From Hyphomicrobiaceae bacterium (GTDB taxonomy: Bacteria; Pseudomonadota; Alphaproteobacteria; Rhizobiales; Devosiaceae), in the NCBI GenBank assembly GCA_020638095.1, contig JACKJF010000004.1, positions 124,001 to 188,000 of the forward strand: DNA of 64,000 bases. The letters run 5' to 3'. A program made the position numbers and the translations under genes. Position 1 is the stretch's first letter, and each line of letters starts with the position of its first letter. The notes under the pieces are model-generated. The model searched no databases. It saw only the letters and a list, made by a program, of their open reading frames with translations, and was not told the DNA's origin. Shown one piece after another: positions 34,534-44,489 of the stretch.

Positions 34534-35481
34534 CTATCCCGCAACAATCGGATTGAGCCGCGCCTGTTCGCGGCAATGCTGCGCGAACTCCATGATCGCG
34601 CGAACCGTATCATCTTCCGCCAGAAGGGCCGGCGATCCCTGACCGACAATGGTGTGGGTTGCGGCATCGGGCCGGAGTTCGATCATTCGTTCAAACGTCG
34701 TTCGCTGCAACTGGTCGGTCAACTGCGTTCGCATCAGCATCATCGGAATGTCATAGAGCGCGCTCATCAGCTGCCATTGTGGCTCAAAAACATCATCAAG
34801 CCGGACATCGTCCAGTTTTTGAAGAAGCCGTTGATCGAACAGTGTTTTTGCCCGGCGGCGAGGCATGTGGTGCGTCCGGGCGACCATGGCGTCGAGCTCG
34901 ACCGGCGTGGCTCCCGGATAGGACCTCGCGGCAATTTCCCGGCTGAGCGTCTCGAATTCGTGCTTGCCGCGTGTCTGGGCGATGCGCCCGTAATTGTCGC
35001 GGACTCGGGTCAGTCCGGCGGCGTCCTGCGTCGGCCCGGCGTCGAGCAGGATCATGCCCGCCAGCAGGCGGTGATGGTTGATGGCAAGATTCATCGCGAC
35101 ATGTCCGCCGTGCCCCTGTCCGAAAACCACGGCGCGTTCAATGCCCAGCGCGTCGAGCAGGTGGGCCAGATCCGCCGAGTCCGCGACCGTTGAATAGTCC
35201 TCGGCGCGGCTGCGATAGGGCGATCGGCCACGGCCTTTAAGATCGAGCAGGATCAGCGGCCAATCCGTGTCCGCGCCGCGCGAGGCGAGGGTCGCGAAGG
35301 CATCAAAATCGCTCATATTGCGAAAAAAACCCGGCACGCAGACGATCGGCGGCCGTTCGCCGTCGAAGTTGCCGCGCCGGTGCACGGCAATCGCGTCATG
35401 GGAGGAGGTCAGCGTCACGGCCGTCGCCGGTAAGCTGGCAAACGGCGGATATGTCTCGAGATCGAAGCGGCGCACAAACAT
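34534..35481 (-). CDS. Alpha/beta-hydrolase-fold protein lacking catalytic Ser and His (probable pseudoenzyme)
   Basis: 315-residue alpha/beta-hydrolase fold. Oxyanion-region PPIVCVPGFFRNMSDF, then LILLDLKGRGRSP, are normal. The nucleophile elbow, normally GxSxGG, reads GQGHGG, so the Ser is Gly123 (codon GGG). Near the C-terminus, where the catalytic His normally sits in a GHxP motif, the sequence is VGQGSPALL with Gln281 (codon CAG). The acid position (LTDQL) is kept. The frame is intact and conserved in shape, so it is not a decayed gene; a binding or regulatory role, or a changed chemistry, is likely. It is convergent with the OmpA cluster and followed upstream by the lytic transglycosylase on the same strand. 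Confidence 0.78.
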   Translation of the reverse strand: MFVRRFDLETYPPFASLPATAVTLTSSHDAIAVHRRGNFDGERPPIVCVPGFFRNMSDFDAFATLASRGADTDWPLILLDLKGRGRSPYRSRAEDYSTVADSADLAHLLDALGIERAVVFGQGHGGHVAMNLAINHHRLLAGMILLDAGPTQDAAGLTRVRDNYGRIAQTRGKHEFETLSREIAARSYPGATPVELDAMVARTHHMPRRRAKTLFDQRLLQKLDDVRLDDVFEPQWQLMSALYDIPMMLMRTQLTDQLQRTTFERMIELRPDAATHTIVGQGSPALLAEDDTVRAIMEFAQHCREQARLNPIVAG

Positions 35482-35532
35482 CTGCGCCTCTTATCAGGCT
35501 GGCGCGAACTCGAAAAGCGCCTGCCGGGCCTG

Positions 35533-37542
35533 TCAAATGCCGCGCAGAACCTCGGCGACGGTCATTTGCGGCAGGCCCAGCCGCGCACGGTAGTGGATGA
35601 AATTGGCCACCACCCGTTGCACGTAGTTGCGCGTCTCCTCGAACGGAATCTCTTCGATCCAGACGACCGGATCAACGCCCGGATTGGCCGGGTTTCCATA
35701 TTGCGCGATCCACTTGTTCACGTTTCCGGCTCCGCCATTATAAGCCGCGGCAGCGAGAATGAGGGAATTGCCGTAGCGCGACAACTGCCGCCGCAGATAG
35801 CTCGATCCCAGCAAGGCGTTGTATTCCGGGTCCGCCGTCAGCCGCTGCAGCGAATAGGCGACGCCAAGCGCCCGAGCGGTTTCCTCGGCCGTTGCCGGCA
35901 TCAGTTGCATCAATCCGCGCGCGCCCGCAGGCGACACGATGTCGAAGTCGAAATGGCTTTCCTGCCGGGCAATTGCGTAGACGGCGGCCGGATCGATGCC
36001 GGTCAGTTCGTTGGCGGAGGGAACGCCATCGCGCGGAAAATTGAACAGGTCCAGTGCCACGCCGCGCTCGTCGGCCACGTCGGCCATCAGCACGGCGAGA
36101 TTATGTGCGCCAAGCGATTGCCCAAGGCGCGCGACGAGCACCATGTCGCCAGGATCGGTAACCGAATAGACCAAGCGCGTGACCAGCGGTTCGGCCATTT
36201 TCGGGCGGCCCGCGTCGGCGAACAAATGAACGATACGCACCAGTTCGCGATTTTCGAACAGCGCCATGCGGCCTTCCGCATTGGGCAGGGGCCGCATGGC
36301 GAAGTCGGTCTGTCCCAGCCGGTAAAGGGCAAGAACACCGTAGTAAGACGTTGGATAGGCCGCCGCTTTGCGAAACGCGGCCGTGGCCCCGGCCTGGTCG
36401 CCAAGGGCAGAAAGCGCCCGGCCAAGCCAGTAGTTCGACTTGGTGATCGTGCTTTCGAGCGTCGAAAGTTGGATCATCCGCTGGAAGTGCGGTGCCGCGG
36501 CAGCCGGATTGTGCAGGAATTCCAGCGCTATCCAGCCCGCGTGAAAGTTCGCATCAACGACCCGGCCGTCCGGACCATTGTTGTAGCCGGCGGTAACAGC
36601 ATAGGCGTCCTGGTACTTGCCCGCATCCATCAACTGGCGCGCGAGGTAACGCCGCTCGTACCACCACTCAGCCGAATCCGGCAGTTCGCGGTTGCCGACG
36701 GCGTTGAAATCGGCCACTGCCCCAACAAGATCACCCGAACGGCGTGCCAGTTGTCCGAGCGAAAAATAGTAGAGCGGATGATCGCGATAGGCGGGGTCGA
36801 CCTGCCGCAGGAGGGACGCAGCATCCGCCTGTTTGCGGGCAACGGCGATCCGAGCCTTGGCCAGCGTTTGCTGCTGCGGCGTGAGCAGCGCCCACATGCG
36901 TTCAACCGCGCTGGCCCGGTCGTTCATCAGCAGGTGGACGGCACGCTGCCAGTTGACCTCGTTGCTGAACCGGGGCGCGAATTCGCCGAGGATCAGGGCC
37001 TCCTGATCCCGGTCGAGAAACTCGTTCGCCCAGACCTGCGCGGCAATGCGGAAGCCCCGATCGACCTGACCATCGGACACATAGGCCCGCGCCAGGGCGA
37101 TCTGCGCGTCCGTCAGAATGGGCATTTGCCCACCAAGAAGCGCGATGACCTCGGCCGGACCAGGATCGAGCCTTATCAGCGACTGTTCGAGGCGGGTCTT
37201 GAAAAGGCTTTGCGAACCCATGTCTGGCGCGTCCGCCGCGAACCGCCTCACGGCGTCGTAGTCGACTTCTCCATTGCCATAGTAAATTGCCGCCCATTGG
37301 ATGGCACGGCGCTCCAGGTCGTTGGTGAAACCGCGGGCCCGTTGATAGGCATCCGCATACTTGCCGCCCTCTATCAGGTCGAGCGCGCTTGAGAAGGCAG
37401 CGGAATAAGTCGGCGCATCAATCGCGCCGCTGGCGTCGGTGGACCCGGTAATGTCGCCGCTTGCCGCAAGCGCAGGTGCCGAAACGCCCATGAGCGCCAG
37501 CAGAAGCGCGATTTTTCCCCAATGGCGAGCCGAACTCAGCAT
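35533..37542 (-). CDS. slt: Soluble lytic murein transglycosylase (Slt70-like)
   Basis: 669 residues from ATG 37542 (AGGAAC upstream; an in-frame start at 37662 is rejected). The signal peptide ends near ALAASG. The long alpha-superhelical U-domain fills most of the protein; the C-terminal SLT domain holds the catalytic Glu528 in ARQESHFDFDIVSPAGARGL and the GLMQLMPATA motif. It cleaves the MurNAc-GlcNAc bond in the periplasm with formation of 1,6-anhydro ends. Its 3' end lies 51 bp from the start of the pseudo-hydrolase gene on the same strand. The dapA gene is divergent, 248 bp away. Confidence 0.9.
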   Translation of the reverse strand: MLSSARHWGKIALLLALMGVSAPALAASGDITGSTDASGAIDAPTYSAAFSSALDLIEGGKYADAYQRARGFTNDLERRAIQWAAIYYGNGEVDYDAVRRFAADAPDMGSQSLFKTRLEQSLIRLDPGPAEVIALLGGQMPILTDAQIALARAYVSDGQVDRGFRIAAQVWANEFLDRDQEALILGEFAPRFSNEVNWQRAVHLLMNDRASAVERMWALLTPQQQTLAKARIAVARKQADAASLLRQVDPAYRDHPLYYFSLGQLARRSGDLVGAVADFNAVGNRELPDSAEWWYERRYLARQLMDAGKYQDAYAVTAGYNNGPDGRVVDANFHAGWIALEFLHNPAAAAPHFQRMIQLSTLESTITKSNYWLGRALSALGDQAGATAAFRKAAAYPTSYYGVLALYRLGQTDFAMRPLPNAEGRMALFENRELVRIVHLFADAGRPKMAEPLVTRLVYSVTDPGDMVLVARLGQSLGAHNLAVLMADVADERGVALDLFNFPRDGVPSANELTGIDPAAVYAIARQESHFDFDIVSPAGARGLMQLMPATAEETARALGVAYSLQRLTADPEYNALLGSSYLRRQLSRYGNSLILAAAAYNGGAGNVNKWIAQYGNPANPGVDPVVWIEEIPFEETRNYVQRVVANFIHYRARLGLPQMTVAEVLRGI

Positions 37543-37790
37543 CTGGCCGTTCCTGTTGGTTCCGTTCCAACAAGGCGCCCCCGTACCTTGTGCTGCCCAC
37601 AAGTCTATTGGTGCATGGTGAACAATCTCTTTCGGCCCGCGCACCCGGGGCTCAAAACGCAATTTCCTTGTTTGGTAACGGGTCAGGCACTATGGTGCCG
37701 CCGGATTTGGCAGGAAACGCGCCGCTCAACGACCGAGCGTGGCGTGTTTGTGTCGCCAAATTGTGACCTTCAATTTTCGGGACTATTTCG

Positions 37791-38666
37791 ATGTTTCACG
37801 GCTCCATCACCGCGCTGATCACGCCTTTTACCAATGGTGCGTTCGACGAGGCCGGTTTCGAGAAACTGGTCGACTGGCAGATCACCGAAGGCAGCAACGG
37901 CTTGGTACCGGTCGGCACGACCGGCGAAAGTCCGACCGTGACACATGACGAACACCGTCGCGTGGTCGAACTCTGCGTGTCTGTCGCCAGCGGCCGCGTG
38001 CCGGTCATCGCAGGGGCCGGTTCGAATTCGACCGCCGAGGCCGTCGAATTGACAAGGTTTGCCAAGTCGGCCGGCGCGGACGCCGTGCTCTCGGTCGCAC
38101 CCTATTACAACAAGCCAAGCCAGGAAGGCCTGTTTCAGCATTTTTCGGCGATCGCCGCTGCGGCCGACATTCCGGTCTTTCTCTACAACATCCCCGGCCG
38201 GTCGATTGTCGAAATCGGCGTTGAGACCATGGTGCGGCTGGTCAAGGCGCATCCCAACATCGTCGGCGTCAAGGACGCAACGGCGTCGATGGCCCGCGCG
38301 ACGCTCGACCGGGAACACCTTGGTCCCGATTTCATTCAGCTCTCCGGCGAAGACATGACCGCGCTCGGGTTCAATGCGCACGGGGGCAAGGGCTGCATCT
38401 CGGTCACAGCCAATGTCGCGCCGCGCCTCTGCGCGGAATTCCAGGCCTCCATGGCGTCGGGCGACTATGCCAAGGCATTGACCTATCAGGACAAGTTGGC
38501 GCCGCTTCACCGCGCGCTATTCATCGAGCCAAATCCCGCCGGCGTGAAATACGCGGCCGAACGCCTCGGCATTTGCGGTGCCGAAGTGCGCCTTCCGCTG
38601 GTCACCGTCAGCGCCGCCACGCGCGCCGTTGTCGATGCGGCGCTCGCACATGCGGGGCTGATCTGA
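37791..38666 (+). CDS. dapA: 4-hydroxy-tetrahydrodipicolinate synthase
   Basis: 291-residue TIM-barrel aldolase of the lysine/meso-diaminopimelate pathway, condensing pyruvate with aspartate semialdehyde. The Schiff-base Lys is K161 in [10 protein letters not shown]; the Tyr of FLYNIPGRS and the GTTGESPTV substrate loop are present. Length is standard. It starts a long rightward core block with smpB 7 bp downstream. The gap before it (37543-37790) holds only a generic promoter region. Confidence 0.95.
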   Translation: MFHGSITALITPFTNGAFDEAGFEKLVDWQITEGSNGLVPVGTTGESPTVTHDEHRRVVELCVSVASGRVPVIAGAGSNSTAEAVELTRFAKSAGADAVLSVAPYYNKPSQEGLFQHFSAIAAAADIPVFLYNIPGRSIVEIGVETMVRLVKAHPNIVGVKDATASMARATLDREHLGPDFIQLSGEDMTALGFNAHGGKGCISVTANVAPRLCAEFQASMASGDYAKALTYQDKLAPLHRALFIEPNPAGVKYAAERLGICGAEVRLPLVTVSAATRAVVDAALAHAGLI

Positions 38667-38673
38667 GGCGCCT

Positions 38674-39159
38674 GTGGCCAAGTCAGCTAAAGCCAAGAAG
38701 CTGGTCGCGACCGGCCTGATCGCGGAAAACCGGCGTGCCCGTTTCGACTACGAAATCCTCGACACGCTCGAGGCCGGACTGGTCTTGACCGGCACCGAGG
38801 TGCGCTCGCTGCGCAATGGCAAGGCGCAGATCGCCGAAAGCTATGCGTCACCCGAAAGTGGCGAGCTTTTTCTCATCAATTCCTACATTCCGGAATATGT
38901 CGAAGCCAATCGTTTCAACCACAACGAACGCCGTCCGCGAAAGCTTCTGGTCTCCAAGCGCGAACTCGGCCGCCTGATGGGCGCGGTTCAGAAAGAGGGA
39001 CAGACCATTGTGCCGCTGAAGCTCTATTTTAACGACAAGGGCATCGCAAAGCTGCTGATCGGCGTTGCCAAGGGCAAGAAGACCGTCGACAAGCGCCAGA
39101 CTGAACGCAATCGTGATTGGGACCGGCAGAAATCGCGGCTCTTGAAGAACCTCGGTTAA
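38674..39159 (+). CDS. smpB: SsrA-binding protein SmpB
   Basis: 161-residue tmRNA partner that brings SsrA to stalled ribosomes. The beta-barrel motif [23 protein letters not shown] with TEVRSLR is diagnostic, and the basic tail ([20 protein letters not shown]) is typical. The start is GTG 38674, 7 bp after dapA, with GAGGCG upstream. The tmRNA gene itself is not in the window. It is followed convergently by the uracil-DNA glycosylase. Confidence 0.95.
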   Translation: MAKSAKAKKLVATGLIAENRRARFDYEILDTLEAGLVLTGTEVRSLRNGKAQIAESYASPESGELFLINSYIPEYVEANRFNHNERRPRKLLVSKRELGRLMGAVQKEGQTIVPLKLYFNDKGIAKLLIGVAKGKKTVDKRQTERNRDWDRQKSRLLKNLG

Positions 39160-39195
39160 ATCCGGAATCTCAAAGGGTTGCCGGGTCTTTCGGAC

Positions 39196-39846
39196 TCAAG
39201 TCGCGAAGCGGCCGATGCCGGCACGTTCGGCCGCCGCGAAAACCACCGCCTCGAACATTTGCGGTGTCAGCCGGCCCGTATTCGTGTTGTAGCGCGAGCA
39301 GTGGTAGGAATCGAAAACCACCCGCCCATCTGGGAGGGCATGCTCGGCACCGTGCGCAAACGGAAACCGGCTGCGCTTCTGCCCAAAACTTGAGAGCAGG
39401 GACTCGTGTGCAATTCGTCCCAGCACAAGAATTGCCCGAACGGACGCAAGTTCATCGATGGTCGCCGTGAGGAAGGGCCGGCAGGCCGTTATTTCAGCCC
39501 CGACCGGCTTGTTTTGCGGCGGAACGCAGCGGACGGCGTTGGTGATCCGGACGCCGTGAAGGCCAAGACCGTCATCCGGCCGCGCGGCGTAAGTGCCGCT
39601 GGTCGCGCCCGCTTTTCCAAGCGTCTCGAACAGCAGATCGCCCGCATAGTCGCCGGTGAACGGGCGTCCGGTCCGGTTGGCGCCGCGCAGGCCCGGCGCC
39701 AGTCCGACGATGAGAAGGCGCGGAGCCTCGTCACCCCAACTGGGAACCGGCGCGTTGAACCAGCCTGGAAACTGACTGCGATTGTCGGTGCGAAAATCGG
39801 CCAGACGCGGGCAAAGCGCACAGTCGCGAACCGGTTCTGAAATCAT
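39196..39846 (-). CDS. Uracil-DNA glycosylase family 5-type (UDGb)
   Basis: 216-residue DNA repair glycosylase that removes uracil and some other deaminated bases. The active-site region GLAPGLRGANRTGRPFTGD (about residues 48-66) and HCSRYNTNTGRLT near the end match the UDGb class. The HPS of most relatives is HCS here. Cys9, Cys12 (CALCPRL) and two later cysteines (AVRCVPP, TACRPF) should bind a 4Fe-4S cluster. It is convergent with smpB. Confidence in family 4 versus 5 is moderate; the GLAPG motif favours family 5. Confidence 0.87.
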   Translation of the reverse strand: MISEPVRDCALCPRLADFRTDNRSQFPGWFNAPVPSWGDEAPRLLIVGLAPGLRGANRTGRPFTGDYAGDLLFETLGKAGATSGTYAARPDDGLGLHGVRITNAVRCVPPQNKPVGAEITACRPFLTATIDELASVRAILVLGRIAHESLLSSFGQKRSRFPFAHGAEHALPDGRVVFDSYHCSRYNTNTGRLTPQMFEAVVFAAAERAGIGRFAT

Positions 39847-39861
39847 GAAATGGCGTGGCCG

Positions 39862-40395
39862 TCAGGTTTGCCGGCCAAACGTCTTGGCCAGTTCAGCCAC
39901 ATCCATAAAGTGATCCGCCTGGCGGCGCAAATCGTCCGAGATCATCGGCGTCGGGGTCGTCATTGTCGAAGCGACGGTCACGATCTTGCCCTTCCGCTGC
40001 AACGCGGCGACGAGTGCCGTGAAATCGCCGTCGCCCGAGAACAGGAACATGTGATCGAAATGCGGCGCGAGTTCCAGCGCATCCACAGTCATTTCGATAT
40101 CCATGTTGCCCTTGACCTTGCGGCGGCCCGAAGAGTCAGTGAATTCCTTGGCCGGCTTGGTCATGACCGTGTAGCCGTTGTAGTCCAACCAATCGATCAG
40201 GGGGCGGATGGAAGAAAACGCAGAATCCTCGACGTAAGCAGTGTAGTAATAAGCTCTCAGAAACCTGCACTTGGATTGAAACGCTTCCAATAGTGCGCGG
40301 TAATCGATGTCGACGCCGATAGCTTTTGAGGTGGCATAAAGATTTGCCCCATCAATAAAAACAACCGCGCGGTCTTGAGGATTCAAGTGCTTCAA
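39862..40395 (-). CDS. NYN-domain protein (LabA/DUF88 family, PIN-like nuclease fold)
   Basis: About 177 residues from TTG 40395, which has AAGGGA upstream; a longer reading to ATG 40530 adds a basic, unconserved-looking stretch. The NYN fold is clear: [16 protein letters not shown] at the N-terminus, DIEMTVDAL centrally and [19 protein letters not shown], with the acidic residues expected for metal binding in PIN-like RNases. The family is thought to act on RNA, but substrates are mostly undefined. It is divergent from rpoZ and ends 15 bp from the UDG start codon on the same strand. Confidence 0.8.
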   Translation of the reverse strand: MKHLNPQDRAVVFIDGANLYATSKAIGVDIDYRALLEAFQSKCRFLRAYYYTAYVEDSAFSSIRPLIDWLDYNGYTVMTKPAKEFTDSSGRRKVKGNMDIEMTVDALELAPHFDHMFLFSGDGDFTALVAALQRKGKIVTVASTMTTPTPMISDDLRRQADHFMDVAELAKTFGRQT

Positions 40396-40637
40396 ATAGA
40401 TGTCCCTTCGTCTTTTGCAGACTTTTGCACGCTTGTGCGAGCTTTGATCGTTACCGTCAAGCCGTCGCGGCGCACTTTTTTTGGGCAGTCCGTATTTATC
40501 CGCATAACCGGAAATGGCGCCGGATTGCAAGCATCCGATCGGTGTCTTTCATACGCGCCTTTTGGTCGCAGCGCTTGCGCGCGACGGCCCCGTGGTGTAA
40601 CGGGGGCAAACTTTTCCACTCAAATTGGGAGCATACC

Positions 40638-41015
40638 TTGGCACGCGTTACCGTCGAAGACTGCGTTGAAAAGGTTCCGAACCGTTTTGACCTGGTGCTG
40701 GTGGCTGCCCATCGCGCCCGTCTGATCGCCAATGGGCAGGAAATCACCGTGCCCCGCGACAAGGACAAAAACCCGGTCGTTGCGCTGCGTGAAATCGGTG
40801 ATGCCACCATTTCGCCGGGCGACCTGACCGAAGACCTCATTCATGCCATGCAGCACTATGTCGAGGTCGACGAACCCGAAGCCGCGCTTCCGGACCTTCC
40901 GGAGGAGCTGACCGGCCCCGCCGACGCCCAGCAGATCACCTTCGACTCCATCAGCGAGGAAGAGTTGCTGCGCGGTATCGAGAGTCTCGCACCGCCCGAG
41001 CGCCGCGACGACTGA
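40638..41015 (+). CDS. rpoZ: DNA-directed RNA polymerase subunit omega
   Basis: 125 residues from TTG 40638, with GGGAG six bases upstream; translation begins (M)[20 protein letters not shown], the canonical omega start. Longer upstream frames are rejected. The conserved RARLIANG and [13 protein letters not shown] segments promote assembly of RNA polymerase and contribute to the ppGpp site. The acidic C-terminal tail ([19 protein letters not shown]) is common in rhizobia. It is directly upstream of the ppGpp synthetase/hydrolase gene, with a terminator between them. Confidence 0.95.
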   Translation: MARVTVEDCVEKVPNRFDLVLVAAHRARLIANGQEITVPRDKDKNPVVALREIGDATISPGDLTEDLIHAMQHYVEVDEPEAALPDLPEELTGPADAQQITFDSISEEELLRGIESLAPPERRDD

Positions 41016-41057
41016 ACGCTTCGTTGATATTGGCTGAAAAGCCTTTATATCTTCAGA

Positions 41058-41088
41058 GGGCGCCGGAACTTCCGGCGCCCTTCTTGTT
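41058..41088 (+). terminator. Rho-independent terminator after rpoZ
   Basis: GGGCGCCGGAA (41058-41068) and TTCCGGCGCCC (41070-41080) form a long perfect stem, followed by TTCTTGTTT. The rsh gene starts 31 bp later and so probably has readthrough or its own promoter. Confidence 0.85.
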
Positions 41089-41118
41089 TGACCCTTTTGT
41101 CGTGGGATTCGGCCGGTC

Positions 41119-43392
41119 ATGATGCGGCAGTTCGAACTGGTGGAAAAGGTTCTCGCCTACAATCCGAAGGCCGACGAGAACCTGCTCAATCGCGCCTATG
41201 TCTATGCGATGCAGAAGCACGGAACCCAGAAGCGGGCCTCGGGCGTTCCCTATATCCAGCATCCGCTCGAAGTCGCCGCCATCCTGACCGATCTCAAGAT
41301 GGACGACGCAACCATCGCCGTCGCCCTTCTGCACGACACGATCGAGGACACCGATGCCACCCGTTCCGAAATCGATCAGCTGTTTGGGCATGAAATCGGC
41401 GCCATCGTCGAGGGTCTGACCAAGATCCAACGCCTTAAACTTGTTTCGCGCGAAGAAGCGCAGGCAGAAAACCTGCGCAAGCTCCTGCTCGCCATCTCAC
41501 AGGACGTGCGGGTGCTGATGGTCAAGCTCGCCGACCGCCTGCACAACATGCGCACCATCGGCTTCGTCCCGGAGGAAAAGCGCCACCGCATCGCGCAGGA
41601 AACCATGGACATCTATGCGCCGCTCGCCGGCCGCATGGGCATGCAGGACATGCGCTCCGAACTCGAGGATATCTGCTTCTCGGTTCTTCACCCCGATCAC
41701 TACAAGGCCATCACCGAACGGCTGAGCCACATGGAGGCCGACAACAAGGGCCTCATTTCCCAGATTCGCACCGAACTGACGCAGAAACTGGCAAGTTCGG
41801 GCGTTCCCGGTGTCGTGACGTCGCGGCTCAAATCGCCATGGTCGATCTTCCGCAAGATCGAAACCAAATCGATCGCCTTCGAACAGCTGTCAGACATTGT
41901 CGGGTTCCGCATCATCGTCGACACGATTGACCAATGCTACCGCGCGCTTGGCGTCGTCCATTCCACCTGGAAAATGGTTCCGGGCCGCTTCAAGGACTAT
42001 GTTTCAGTCCCCAAATATAACGAGTACCGCTCGATCCACACCACCATCGTCGGACCCGGCCGGCACCGCGCCGAGCTGCAGATCCGCACCCAGGCCATGC
42101 ACGAGGTCGCCGAATACGGCATCGCCGCGCATGCCCTCTACAAGGAAGGTTTGAAGCCAGGCGCCGAGGGTTTCGAGCACGACAGCCAGGCCTATGCCTG
42201 GTTGCGCCACGCCATCGAACACCTGACCGAGGGCAACGATACCGAGGAATTCCTCGAATATACCAAGCTCGAACTCTTTCAGGACCAGGTGTTCTGTTTC
42301 ACCCCGCGCGGGCGGCTTATCGCCTTGCCGCGCGGCGCGACGCCGGTCGATTTCGCCTACGCCGTCCACACCGAAATCGGCGACACCTGCGTCGGCGCCA
42401 AGATCAACGGCGTCTACGCACCGGTCATTACCCAACTCAGGAATGGGGACGAGGTCGAAATCCTCCGCGACCACAACCACCATCCGCCCGCCAGTTGGGA
42501 AAGCATCGCAGCGACGGGCAAGGCGAGGGCGGCCATTCGCCGGAACATTCGCCAGCGTGAGGAGCAGCGGGTCAACCGCTTGGGCGAGGAGGTCTTGCGC
42601 ACTCTCATGCAGCAATCGGGCGTCGACGATGAAGACGATGCGCTCGGCCGCCTGATTGCGGAGCTCGGCCTGCGCGACGCCGACGCGCTCTACGCGCAGG
42701 TGGGCAAGGGCCAGATCACCGCCGACCGGCTCAACGCCCTTGTCGACGGGCTTGGTGGACGCCGATCGCTTTTCCGCCGCCGCAAGAAAGTGCCGCTTCC
42801 CGCGCCGATGCAGCCGGATGGCTGGTTTTCCCTGCGCCAGTCCGAGCTCTTCAAGTTTCGGGTTCCGGGCGGGCAGCGGGTCAAATCCGCCATGCGCAAG
42901 ATCCTCGACAAGGTCGGATTCGAAACGCCGGTCGCCATCTCTCCCGAAGGCGTCGTGCCCGGCGACCGCCTGGTCGGCATTCTCGACGAAACCGGCACGA
43001 TCACGGTGTTTCCCGTCCACTCTGAGGCCCTGGCCGACTATCATGACAAGGACGTGGGCTGGATCGACGTCCTTTGGGAGCCTGCCAGCTCGATTGAACA
43101 GCAGCAGTTCCGCGTGACGATTTCGGTCCTGTCCTTGAACCGGCCGGGAATGCTGGCCCAGACCGCCACCACCATGGCGTCGAGCGAGGTCAACATCCAC
43201 AACCTCGTCCTGCGCACCGTTTCGTCGGACTTCCATCAGCTGATCTTTCAGGTCGAGGTGCGCGACGTGGTTCAGCTCGATGATCTGCTGACGCTCCTCA
43301 AACAGGTGCAGGGGCTTTCCAAAGTCCGCCGCGCCCACTATGCCGAGGCTGGGGCCATTGCCCAGATTCAGACGGCAGAAATCAAGGATTGA
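41119..43392 (+). CDS. rsh: Bifunctional (p)ppGpp synthetase/hydrolase (Rsh, RelA/SpoT)
   Basis: 757 residues. The HD hydrolase motif is HDTIED (H72-D77). The synthetase domain has GRFKDYVSVPKYNEYRSIHT and AELQIRTQAMHEVAEYGIAAH; the RFKD element is the type seen in bifunctional enzymes. TGS (about 390-450, FTPRGRLIALPRGATPVDFAY) and a C-terminal ACT domain complete it. It controls the stringent response by making and degrading ppGpp. In this arrangement rpoZ and rsh adjoin, as in other Alphaproteobacteria. ATG 41119 is followed by a second ATG. Confidence 0.93.
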   Translation: MMRQFELVEKVLAYNPKADENLLNRAYVYAMQKHGTQKRASGVPYIQHPLEVAAILTDLKMDDATIAVALLHDTIEDTDATRSEIDQLFGHEIGAIVEGLTKIQRLKLVSREEAQAENLRKLLLAISQDVRVLMVKLADRLHNMRTIGFVPEEKRHRIAQETMDIYAPLAGRMGMQDMRSELEDICFSVLHPDHYKAITERLSHMEADNKGLISQIRTELTQKLASSGVPGVVTSRLKSPWSIFRKIETKSIAFEQLSDIVGFRIIVDTIDQCYRALGVVHSTWKMVPGRFKDYVSVPKYNEYRSIHTTIVGPGRHRAELQIRTQAMHEVAEYGIAAHALYKEGLKPGAEGFEHDSQAYAWLRHAIEHLTEGNDTEEFLEYTKLELFQDQVFCFTPRGRLIALPRGATPVDFAYAVHTEIGDTCVGAKINGVYAPVITQLRNGDEVEILRDHNHHPPASWESIAATGKARAAIRRNIRQREEQRVNRLGEEVLRTLMQQSGVDDEDDALGRLIAELGLRDADALYAQVGKGQITADRLNALVDGLGGRRSLFRRRKKVPLPAPMQPDGWFSLRQSELFKFRVPGGQRVKSAMRKILDKVGFETPVAISPEGVVPGDRLVGILDETGTITVFPVHSEALADYHDKDVGWIDVLWEPASSIEQQQFRVTISVLSLNRPGMLAQTATTMASSEVNIHNLVLRTVSSDFHQLIFQVEVRDVVQLDDLLTLLKQVQGLSKVRRAHYAEAGAIAQIQTAEIKD

Positions 43393-43395
43393 AGC

Positions 43396-44001
43396 GTGGC
43401 GGATTCCGCAAATCCCATGACCAAGGATCAGGTTCTCGACGTTTTCCGCTCGTGCGACGCGATTCTCGAGGGGCATTTCATCCTGTCCTCGGGCCTGCGC
43501 TCGCCGGTGTTTCTGCAAAAGGCGCTGGTCTTTCGCCAGCCTGAAAAGGCGGCCATTCTCTGCAAGGCGCTTGCCGAGAAGATCAGGGCCAGTGCCTATT
43601 CGGAATTCAGTCAGATCGTCTCCCCGGCCGTCGGCGGTATTATTCCAGGCTATGAGACGGCGCGGCACCTCGGCCGGCCGGCCATTTACACAGAGCGGGT
43701 CGACGGCAGGTTCCAGCTCCGGCGCGGTTTCGAAATCGCACCGGGCGAAAAAGTGCTGATCGTTGAGGACATAGTCTCAACCGGCCTGTCGATCCGTGAA
43801 TGCGCGGAAGCGGTCCGGGCCATGGGAGCCGATGTGGTCGCCGCCGCGTGCCTTGTCGACCGCTCCGCGGGCAAGGCCAAGGTCGGCGTGCCGCTGATTT
43901 CGCTGATCGAATATGAAGTGCCGGCCTACGCGCCCGACGCGCTACCGCCTGAACTGGCCGCCATACCCGCCGTCAAGCCAGGCAGCCGGGGCCTGCAATA
44001 G
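43396..44001 (+). CDS. pyrE: Orotate phosphoribosyltransferase
   Basis: 201-residue type I PRTase that converts orotate and PRPP to OMP in pyrimidine synthesis. The PRPP motif [13 protein letters not shown] and the flexible loop region with [10 protein letters not shown] are intact. GTG 43396, 3 bp after the rsh stop, has AAGGA upstream; the in-frame ATG at 43417 has no site. It is sandwiched between rsh and acpS in a tight operon. Rhizobial relatives often have pdxJ at or near this place; here it is not present. Confidence 0.93.
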   Translation: MADSANPMTKDQVLDVFRSCDAILEGHFILSSGLRSPVFLQKALVFRQPEKAAILCKALAEKIRASAYSEFSQIVSPAVGGIIPGYETARHLGRPAIYTERVDGRFQLRRGFEIAPGEKVLIVEDIVSTGLSIRECAEAVRAMGADVVAAACLVDRSAGKAKVGVPLISLIEYEVPAYAPDALPPELAAIPAVKPGSRGLQ

Positions 44002-44009
44002 GGGACGAA

Positions 44010-44414
44010 ATGATCATCGGCCTTGGCAACGACATTTCCGAAATCCACCGGGTTCAGGCGGTTCTCGACAAATATGGGGACCGGTTCACCCACCGCTGCT
44101 TCACCGAGATCGAACGCCGGAAGTCCGACGGCCGGGCGGCAAGGGCTGCGTCGTACGCCAAGCGGTTCGCCGCCAAGGAAGCCTGTGCCAAGGCGCTCGG
44201 AACCGGCATGAGCCACGGTGTGTTCTGGCGCGACATGGGGGTGATCAACCTGCCGAGCGGCAAGCCGACGATGTCCCTGACCGGCGGCGCGGCGAAAGTG
44301 CTGGACTATATTGTGCCCAAGGGTCATAGACCCCATATCCATGTTTCGATCACCGACGACGCGGGATTGGCGCAGGCTTTCGTTATTATCGAGGCCATTC
44401 CCATCGGCGGTTAG
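44010..44414 (+). CDS. acpS: Holo-[acyl-carrier-protein] synthase
   Basis: 134-residue phosphopantetheinyl transferase that activates ACP with CoA. The metal-binding Asp lies in [12 protein letters not shown] and the Glu in [16 protein letters not shown], as in all AcpS. Length is normal. ATG 44010, 8 bp after pyrE, has GGGGACGAA upstream. The operon continues with lepB. Confidence 0.95.
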   Translation: MIIGLGNDISEIHRVQAVLDKYGDRFTHRCFTEIERRKSDGRAARAASYAKRFAAKEACAKALGTGMSHGVFWRDMGVINLPSGKPTMSLTGGAAKVLDYIVPKGHRPHIHVSITDDAGLAQAFVIIEAIPIGG

Positions 44415-44489
44415 CGCTGGTTGACCGCGCGCGCGCAACCGCCTATCCAGAACCCAGCTTTGCGCGCTTTCCGCATCAGAGATCGCTTC

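Noticed and set aside
35566..37392. 608-codon open frame antisense to the lytic transglycosylase
   Set aside because: The minus-strand reading has a signal peptide and an SLT catalytic site; the plus reading has neither.
42004..43668. 554-codon open frame antisense to rsh and pyrE
   Set aside because: It covers the opposite strand of two certain genes and its translation shows no known motif.
44421..44489. Upstream TTG start for lepB
   Set aside because: It would add 23 unconserved residues before a normal SPase I N-terminus; ATG 44490 fits the family.
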